From positions 13,534,001 through 13,598,000 of the forward strand of contig NC_080588.1 in NCBI RefSeq assembly GCF_029962835.1: a DNA stretch of 64,000 bases, in the 5' to 3' direction. Position 1 is the first letter of the stretch. Each line of letters begins with the position of its first letter. Shown in pieces: positions 56,901 through 64,000 of the stretch. Source of the DNA: Magnolia sinica (taxonomy: Eukaryota; Streptophyta; Magnoliopsida; Magnoliales; Magnoliaceae). The translations under genes and the position numbers were made by a program. Below the pieces are notes generated by a model. That model was not told the DNA's origin. It ran no database searches and saw nothing but the letters and a program-made list of their open reading frames with translations.

Positions 56901-59900
56901 TGCAGAACTCCCAACTCTATTCATAGGGAACATGCATGGCATTTGGAAGGGTTTCTGGAATTGTGGTATTGTTTCAGAAGTGGTTGTTCCGAGGAGGCAC
57001 GATTTTGATGAGCCCAATGGTTGTGTGTTCGTTCGTGTGTCATGTCTAGACGAGGCGAAACATAGCATTGCAACGTACGATGGGAATGAATGTCGAAGAA
57101 GGAAGTCATGTGTTCAAATGGCCAAATTCGGTTCAGAGGTGGCAAACAGTGAAACTCTTTTGGGTAGATTTTTTTTTTTTTTTTTGGTTATTCTGGGAGT
57201 CTAGATCTTCAAAGGGAGGGAGGCTGTCAATCGTCCATGGAGGTGGTTGTAGAGGGTAGTAGGTTTGTTTTTTTTTTTTTTTTTTTTTTTTTTTTTGGGG
57301 GTAGTTATTGTATGTGTGGGCCCCATTGTTAGTGGGATCAATGGAAGGAGTCAGACCAGAGGAAGCAATGGAGTGGGGGACTTTTGGATGGAGGATGAAA
57401 CAGGGAGAGCAGCAGTGGACGAGAGGCAAGAGTTGCACAAGGAAGAGCCTCTGCATGCTCATACTAAAGGCAGGGTACTTCAGAGTAGCCGGGAACGTGA
57501 TGGGCTGGTGATATGGAATAACGGGATCCAGCTACTTCGGAGTAGCTAGGAATGTGATGGGCCGACGATCTGGAGGGTGCATTACATTATCCCATGTGAT
57601 AACTGTTATGTATCCATATCCCAAGTGTGCGTTACATTATGCGTTAACGATATGGAAAACATTGTCTCAAAGGAATCTTTTGGTGCTTAAAGTAATTTCT
57701 GGCCTAAGGGTAAACTTTGAGAAAACTGCCATGAGAGGCATGGCAATCTGTGAGGATGTTCGAGCTTTGGCAGATTGGATGGGGTGCAACAGAGTGTCGC
57801 TTCTAATGAAATATCTGGGGTTACTGTTGGGAGGCAAATCGTCAGCTCCTGCCTTTTGGTCATTATTAAGAGGATGGAGAAGAGGTTGGCTAGATAGAAA
57901 AATCCTGTCTTTGGGAGGAAGATTTACGCTTATCAAAGGTTTTGTCTGATTTTCCAGTATGTGTAATGTCCCTTTTCAAGGTTCTGGAAAGAATCTGGGA
58001 TGGGAGGGGTGAAGGGCATAAATTTCAGCTCATGAAATGGAAAGATGTGCAAAGACAAAAGAGGGAAGTGGGTCTTGGGATGTGAGAGAAAAATTGGGTT
58101 TACTTGAAAAAAGGTGGAGGTATGGAGAAAAACTGGACACTCCATGTATAAATGTTATCCATATCAAACACAATGACTCCGATTATCCCTTTTAGGATTT
58201 CGGGCTTTTCTACATGGAAAGTCATTAGAACCTTTTCAGGAACTACAATAAAGGGAATCACACACTCATTAAGGTAAGGCTTGTAGGATGTCGCAACATT
58301 GAGATTTTGACTGTATGCTTGGCCAGCAGAGATTTCCTTGGTGGATTCTTACCGTTCCCTCTTTCTGTTTGTTTTTAATAAAGAAGCTAAAGGGTTGCAG
58401 AATGTTATGAGCATGGGAATTCAATGGTCTATTATGTGATTCTTCGATTGGGACCTAAATGAGGAAGATATAGAATCTTTCTACAGTCTCATGGGGAAAT
58501 CACATAAGGAGAATATAAACCTGGATGCAGAAGATACAAGTTTGGGAAAGGGGCGAAAAATGGAAGGTTCTCTGGTTCCTTTTGGTTCTTTTGATGGAGA
58601 GAGGTGGGGGGCTTCTCCTCACTAAGCAAGGTCTGAAAATTCTCAATTCTTGTGGTCCAAGGTTGCTTTGACAAATAAGATCCTTATGAAGAACAAGAAT
58701 TTTGCTATCCCACATATGTGCATCACGCACCTTGAAGTGGAAGAGTTGATTAATCATCTCTTGCTTCATTCTGGAGCTGCAAGGCTGCAAGGGCAGTTTG
58801 GAACCACGTCTTCAAATTATTTGGGATACTTTTGGGCCTTCAATGGATCTATGCAAGATTTGTGGGGGTTGGGAGAGAGCTCCCTTATCTCCTCATGAGG
58901 AGGCCTTTTGGAATACGATGTTTGATTATAATATCCAATTTATGATTTTGGAGTGGCATATCCAATCTAGCTTTCAAAGGTTTTCTCTTTCTACAGCCTC
59001 TGAGGATATAATCCTTGATAGAGTGGAATGGCAGAATAGGATTCATGTAGCTGACCCCAGTTAGTTGGTACAAGTCTTAGATCATGATGATGAATTGATG
59101 ATCCTCTACACAGTTCTATGGGGGATTTGGAAAGAGAGGAGCATCAAAATATTCAGAAGATGAGGGTGTCCCAATGGAGATGCTTCAAAGGAATGTCCAA
59201 TTTATGATTTTGGATTTGGCCATATCCAATCCAGCTTTTGAAGGGTTTCTGTTCCGTTTACAATCTTTGATTGGGATTCCAATATGCAAGGCGGGTCATA
59301 GTGTTTTCTTTTTCCTGTTTTGGTTTTATGTTGTGGGTGATCACTCATCGTTCCCTTCTGCATTTTCTCTTTTATTTGTGGCCATATCTGTTTCTCTTTT
59401 TGCAATAAAATTTTAGTTGCCACTTAAAAAAAGAGAAGGCCCTTTCCCAAGGCGCTGAGTGTTTGCTAGAAGCCCGGGCAAAGCACTTTGACAATCCCCT
59501 TAAAATCAAAGGACTGGAGGAGGACAAATATAATTGAATATCAAATTTAGTGCCCAAGATGTCAGCATGCTTTGAGTCAGCCATTCCAGTGTGACCAGAA
59601 ATAACAGGATGAATGGAACCCTTAGTATCACGTAGAATGCTAACAATCCCTTTATTTCCAGGATTTCCCAACACTTCCATCCACATTCATCTTCTGGCTG
59701 TTTGAGTTGGATACTCTTTGGTACTTAGATAAGGTGATGTTAAGGGATCTACGTACCCATTGGATTTTGGGACTTGAAACCCAAATGTACTAGGATATTG
59801 ATTTAGAATTTTGTAGCGAACCATGCCAGTTAGGTTTTGAGCCTGTGATATTGTTTCACAAATCGCAACTATTTTCATGTTATTATATTTGAGAGCAACG

Positions 59901-61880
59901 ACTATTCCTTGCTGTACTCATATCCTGAGGATTTTGATTGTGGATCTATGGAACCTGATTCTTGCCATACTCGATACCCAAACCCTTAAAATGGGTTCCA
60001 ATGTTACTAGTATTTGGATGGTATCATTACCAAGTCATGCATGATGTGTGGAAATGCAAGTTGTAGCACATTTGTACTGGGACTGTCTATCTTGCAGAAT
60101 ATACAGTGGATTGTTTATGTTTCAATACCAAACCTATCAGATGATCTGTGCCATCCATTATGTGGCTTTAAACCTATAGTGGACAACAAAAAATGGTAAA
60201 TGTTCAACATGAACACAAGTACAGAAAAGTGAAAGCAGATCTTTGTCATATTTGATCTGTGGCCCTGTGGGCCATTCATGGTAGATACTACACCAAGGAT
60301 GATCCTGATTCACACATTACTCTCCATGTGCATGGTGCAGAGGGATCTCTACCATATTGCAGTTCTACTGGCTCTACCTTCTGTTATTGCCCTTCAAAAG
60401 GAACAAGGAATTGCATGCATACTGTCAAGTCTTCGAAAGGACCCTGTTTCAAGTCTTCCACTTGTCCTCATAATGCGATCACGAACAACATTCATTTCCC
60501 TTTTGTTGTAGTTCTAAACTAAACCTAGCCACCGCTAAATATGCAAATAGTTAAAACAAAACAAGGGTTTCTATATAGAAAGCATTGACTAAAACTGTTA
60601 ATATAGTAACAAGCAAAACTACTGGCTGCTTTGAAAATAAAAAATCACGGCATTTATGGGAAAATGTTGCATGCGTTTATGTATCGCACCTTGCATATAA
60701 TTGGCGCAAATCCTAAACACATTTGAAACTGGGATTTTTAATATCCCATTCTGAACCCATCATATTTAGACTGTGAAAGGAGCATGTACACCGATGTCAA
60801 TGGCCATTGTGCACAAGTCCTGGGTTTTCTTATTTACATCATGATTTCCAAAATTTTCAGGGCCAATCTAAATGCACAGTGACAGGGTTCAATACTGTGG
60901 AGAATAGGCATAAGCCATTGTTTTTGAAGGAACTAAAGAAACTATGGGATAAAGATGAGCCATCTCTTCCATGGGAGAAGGGGGAGTACACCCCATCAAA
61001 CACATTGTTGTTGGATGATTCCCCTCACAAGGCTCTTCGCAACCCTGTAAGCATATCTCCTCTTTGGTGTTTGGGTTGCATGTGTTTGTTGTGTGGCTTG
61101 TTTTACCACTTCTAACACCTGCAGTAATTCTCATTCTTTAGTATTTGCCTTTTTCAGCCATACACTGCGATCTTCCCAAGTCCCTACTATTATAAGAATA
61201 AAAATGACAACTCTTTAGGTGAGAATTCCTGCCCGTAGTCTGCATATTTTTTGTTCAAAATAATTATAAGGTCTTGATGTATCGGGACATAAATAGTGAC
61301 CTGATGAGCTAATTAGTAAGTGGGGCCTATGGACTGGTGGCTTGGACTGTTGATCTGATGGGTCCCATAATGATTGGGATGCGTGTAAAGATCTCTGAGA
61401 GTGGAAGATCCTAACCCATTGATCAGTGGCCTAAAGTTGAGGGTTAATCAAAGTATACAACCACCGTTTGGAAAGAGTGCATAGAATGGTTGGTAGAATC
61501 TTCCAATTGGAAGACTTTTTGTGCATCCCCCATTCATGGTACTGCTTCACTAGATCAATGGACTGGCTCCTTGAACTATGGATGCCCACTGGTATGAACT
61601 GGGCTGCCATGACACATTGTGTCCTGATGCATCACAATCCCACAATTCGCCTCTTGGTCATTCCATGAAGTTCAAAGCATGCATTTTTCACACGTGAAGC
61701 TTTCAAGCAGGTCCCGAAGGAGATCTTCGAGTTTATCTGGAAGGGATACTCAGAGCCGATAATGTTCCACATTATGTGAAACAACACCCATTTGGCCAAC
61801 GTGCGATTACGGATTCAAATCCATCTTGGCCGTTTTACCTTCAGGTTATTGGTGTTGAGCATTCTCCGCCACCAACTTGA
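53964..61880 (+). CDS. HAD/FCP1-like phosphatase-domain protein, six exons, 5' incomplete
   Basis: Exons: 53964-55205, 55314-55395, 55577-55643, 60861-61046, 61158-61218, 61711-61880 (stop TGA 61878-61880). All visible introns are GT-AG and phases join without a break, giving 601 residues. The first exon starts after an AG acceptor and needs one base from an upstream exon; it has no ATG of its own at its start, so the true N-terminus is missing. Residues 1-385 are low-complexity and acidic, with lysine/arginine clusters (KQQKKRKKRKKAR at 5-17, others near 180 and 280) suggesting nuclear location. The C-terminal domain (about 380-600) has HAD motif I as KLLILDLNGLLADV (nucleophile D387; the usual second Asp is N389), FKRPFCDEFLKFCFEKFDVGVWSS, LLLDDSPHKALRNP (D515/D516) and a tail NSWPFYL-like end. 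This matches the plant 'NLI-interacting factor / FCP1 homology' group. Substrate unknown; the D-to-N change may weaken catalysis. Confidence 0.88.
56870..59430 (+). pseudogene. L1 LINE remnant in intron 3
   Basis: The plus strand keeps the end of the reverse transcriptase at about 57680-57950: SGLRVNFEKTAMRGM, VRALADWMGCNRVSLLMKYLGLLLGGKS and LSLGGRFTLIKGF, matching the 'YLGLPLGG' and 'SLGGR.TLIKSVL' landmarks of plant L1 elements. Upstream 56870-57200 is a more decayed L1-like part. The tail at 59395-59435 (GCAATAAAATTTTAG..AAAAAAAG) looks like an L1 polyadenylation region. A local duplication (CCAATTTATGATTTTGGA at about 58938 and 59198) brackets a short insertion. Confidence 0.7.
59445..59690 (-). 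pseudogene. L1 RNase H fragment (opposite orientation)
   Basis: The minus strand reads VLGNPGNKGIVSILRDTKGSIHPVISGHTGMADSKHADILGTKFDIQLY. This is the RVT_3-type RNase H of plant L1 elements (GNPG..G...RD..G, then ADS..AE..A). The conserved Glu of the 'AE' pair is Asp. It abuts the tail of the plus-strand L1 remnant. Confidence 0.75.
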
Positions 61881-62176
61881 TGACAATGATGATATCAGGG
61901 TATCTCAGACTTCCGCTGTAATGATATGCACTTGCTGTTCCAATCTGTAGATGACTTATCAAATCAATCGTGGTTCTAGAAGTATTGCCTGGCAGCCATT
62001 TGTGGGAGAGCATGAATCATTTGAAATGTTTGTGCTGGATTTCTCGTATTTTTTAAGGAGATCTGGGAGCATTTGGTTTCTGTAAGTCAAAATCAAAGTG
62101 CATTTGGATGCACCACATAATTGTGTTTCAGTTGTTAGTTCATAAAGTGGAATAATCAAATTGTTACTTTCTTGCT
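61881..62176. other. 3' flank of the HAD gene
   Basis: Probably includes the 3' untranslated region. No standard AATAAA signal was located in the first 300 bp, and the transcript end cannot be placed. Confidence 0.35.
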
Positions 62177-62408
62177 TAGCATTCATATTGAGGCCCTGGA
62201 CTCCAAAATTATGATTAGGTTACTTCAAGTTGGACCTGAAAGAAACATAGCTGCAGTTTGAGGGCCACTTCTCATTATAAATATTCTTTCTTCCTTAGCA
62301 TTCATTCATATTGAGGTTTTGGGCTTCAGAATTGTGATTCGGTTACTTTCAAGTTGGACCTCAAAAGAAACATAGCCACAGTTTGAGGGCCACTACTCAC
62401 TATAAATC
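62177..62408. repeat. 119-bp tandem duplication
   Basis: TAGCATTCATATTGAGG at 62177 recurs as TAGCATTCATTCATATTGAGG at 62296. Both copies continue through AAACATAGC.GCAGTTTGAGGGCCACT.CTCA.TATAAAT. Confidence 0.9.
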
Positions 62409-63498
62409 CTGGTAAGCATCCTTTTCGTAATTCCCTCTTGATCGAGTCAAATGTATGCAATTGTGTTCACATGTACATCCAAACACAACCTAAAGTTTGT
62501 CTTTGGATGCTCATTTTGAGTGAACTGGAATTATTTTATTCGTGGAAATGGCCAAATCGTTTTAAGCACAAGCTAAAGATTGTGAAATCACATTTAGGGC
62601 TGTTCGCCATCCCACCTCCATTATGGTCATCATTATTTGTAAGTTGATCCACCTCCATTTGGTTATTTTTCAATGGTCAATCGAATTATTGCGTTTTATT
62701 TGATGGAGAATCCAAATGCATCCTAAAATGTTTCTGTAAGGTGCCATTTGATTTTCCTTTCTTTTTTTTATGTTAATGTTTATGGGAAATGCAGGGCCGC
62801 AGTAGAGTTTGGTTCTCTCCTCAAAGAGCATCACAAAATTGCGTATGGAGATGGGCTCCTGAATCCAACCACTTGTCATTTGGCGTTTTCACTAAAACTT
62901 AGGTATTTTTATTACTCCCCGTTGTGTTTTTCTTCCTTGATAAAATAATAGTTTTTTGGATCGTATTCTTGAAATAATTTTGTTGTTGTAGAGTATGCAT
63001 TTGAGCACTGAGTTAGGTTCAGGATGTGCTCCTATTGAGCGCTTACGAATTACAATAGATAAATCCATTTCATGCTTTTTTCTTCCCATGTTTGGTTACA
63101 TGACAATAAGGTTGTTAAGGTTAGTTTGGCGCTTCTCCAATTTGGTGATTGATGTAGAAAATGGTCTCCTACACAGAAATTATATGATCCTTGACTCAAG
63201 GATGTGCATGACACAGGTTATCAGACTGTGCCACTGTAGCCCATGGTTCATTGATCTAGACCATTACATGGGCCCTGACATGGATGGACCATGCCCCAAA
63301 TATCCTACCTTTTTCTTTTTGGTATTGAACAATCTGTTCCTGAAAGAAGGGTACATGAAGAAAAAGAGAGGGAATTCCCTATAAAGACAACTCCTGGTTG
63401 ACAACATCTTTAGCCAATACCTCCCTAATGTTGTTTTATTCTCTGCACATGTGGACAAACAGAATATTTATCCTGGAAGCCAGGGCATTGATCAATTG
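62409..63498. other. Intergenic stretch, no gene seen
   Basis: AT-rich DNA with short unconvincing frames on both strands. No terminal repeats were identified. Confidence 0.5.
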
Positions 63499-63583
63499 AT
63501 CATCATCATCATAATCATCATCATCACCATCATCACCATCACCATCACCATCATCATCATCATCATCACCATCATCATCACCA
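63499..63583. repeat. (ATC)n microsatellite
   Basis: Imperfect ATC/ACC trinucleotide run of about 85 bp, immediately upstream of a dispersed motif (63586-63650). Confidence 0.95.
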
Positions 63584-63585
63584 TT

Positions 63586-63650
63586 GAACTAATTGGGGTT
63601 GGCTATGTGAATCCTTTTATGCCATTCCACTCTATCAAGGGCCATAACTT
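63586..63650 (+). repeat. Dispersed motif shared with 59015-59075 (complement)
   Basis: AACTAATTGGGGTTGGCTAT..GAATCC..TGCCATTCCACTCTATCAAGG matches the complement of 59015-59075 (CCTTGATAGAGTGGAATGGC..CAGTTAGTT). Both copies have ATC-rich sequence on the same side. It is probably the end of a short interspersed element of unidentified family. Confidence 0.6.
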
Positions 63651-64000
63651 CAATTAGACCATAGGTCTTCAAGTCTTCAAGCTAAGGCACTTATCTTATA
63701 AAAAATGAAGTATGACTTCCACTGGTCTGACTTATTGGAAAGGACCCACGACATTACGTTTGCATAATCTTTCTCCACAAACAAGGGTTCAGAGAAGTCC
63801 TTCACAAAAGTCCTTAACAGCCATGAAGGACGAATGGCTCTACTAACATCAGCTACCTCGCGTGGCACATGACAATTCTTGTCTCTAGTCACCGAATGCC
63901 ACAGGGACCTAGATTATTGAGGGAAGTGCTATCTGAATTTAATTCCTTAATATCGGTAGTGGGTCGTTGTTTAGAGCTATTCTGGACCAGTTTGTCCATA
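63651..64000. other. Window end, no gene seen
   Basis: A 71-codon minus-strand frame (63677-63892) has no recognisable domain and no supporting signals. Nothing else was identified. Confidence 0.4.

Larger units (their letters stand above)
55644..60860 (+). other. Intron 3 of the HAD gene (5.2 kb, repeat-filled)
   Basis: Donor GTAAGC at 55644 and acceptor TTTTCAG ending 60860. Other introns of the gene are 108, 181, 111 and 492 bp, so this one is enlarged. It holds a hAT-like terminal word (CAGTGTCGACAATATTGG at about 55994), poly-T runs (57169-57185, 57267-57296), L1 fragments (56870-59430 plus strand, 59445-59690 minus strand) and a stretch at 59690-60860 without recognisable content. Confidence 0.8.

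Noticed and set aside
57265-57549. Frame beginning in poly-T (poly-Phe) within intron 3
   Set aside because: It begins in a homopolymer inside a large intron. The downstream part is decayed L1 or unrelated sequence without a recognisable domain.
63499-63583. CRISPR-like repeat array
   Set aside because: It is a simple trinucleotide microsatellite in a plant nuclear genome, without spacers.
63677-63892. 71-codon minus-strand protein at the window end
   Set aside because: No domain, no upstream signals, and length within chance expectation for this composition.

Overview
This is a transposon-dense stretch of a plant nuclear genome. It carries nested Ty3/gypsy, Ty1/copia, L1, hAT-like and small inverted-repeat elements with typical plant primer-binding sites, plus one spliced plant gene with GT-AG introns. 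The very frequent 'GGGCCCACC..TGATGTATGTGTTTTATCCA..CCGTCC' repeats resemble repeats I associate with magnoliids (magnolia, laurel relatives). That taxonomic hint is inference only.

Region 1 (1-19660) is a nest of two Ty3/gypsy elements. An old, deleted element (gag, a scrap of integrase, polypurine tract) runs into its long 3' LTR, which starts at 1533 and may end near 19660. A younger Del/Tekay-like chromovirus on the minus strand (1797-14487) split that LTR and duplicated the target AAATC on both sides (1792-1796, 14488-14492). The young element carries a 7.04-kb internal inversion (about 6922-13961). The inversion turned most of its 5' LTR, primer-binding site, an extra ORF upstream of gag, gag, protease and half of the reverse transcriptase to the plus strand. 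RNase H, integrase and the 3' LTR stayed on the minus strand. The result is a 2353-bp inverted LTR repeat around a 2.77-kb spacer, with sequence lost at both breakpoints.

Region 2 (19661-40219) is non-genic. It holds a short Ty1/copia deletion derivative with intact LTRs and a perfect 5-bp target duplication (23913-26394), many palindromic non-autonomous DNA elements sharing one internal architecture, local tandem duplications and scraps of retroelements. One element (36288-36862) has a clean 9-bp target duplication, suggesting the Mutator superfamily.

Region 3 (40220-51370) holds a second decayed Ty3/gypsy element with LTRs (40220-44339), an L1 3' end triplicated in tandem (44660-46320), and an L1 remnant on the minus strand invaded by a tRNA-derived SINE and by a 2.84-kb hAT-type element with a perfect 8-bp duplication.

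Region 4 (51371-64000) contains the only supported host gene: six exons (53964-61880, plus strand) encoding the last 601 residues of an HAD/FCP1-like phosphatase-domain protein. Its first exon, with the start codon, was not found. Its third intron is 5.2 kb and filled with L1 fragments. The rest is intergenic, with tandem repeats and an ATC microsatellite.
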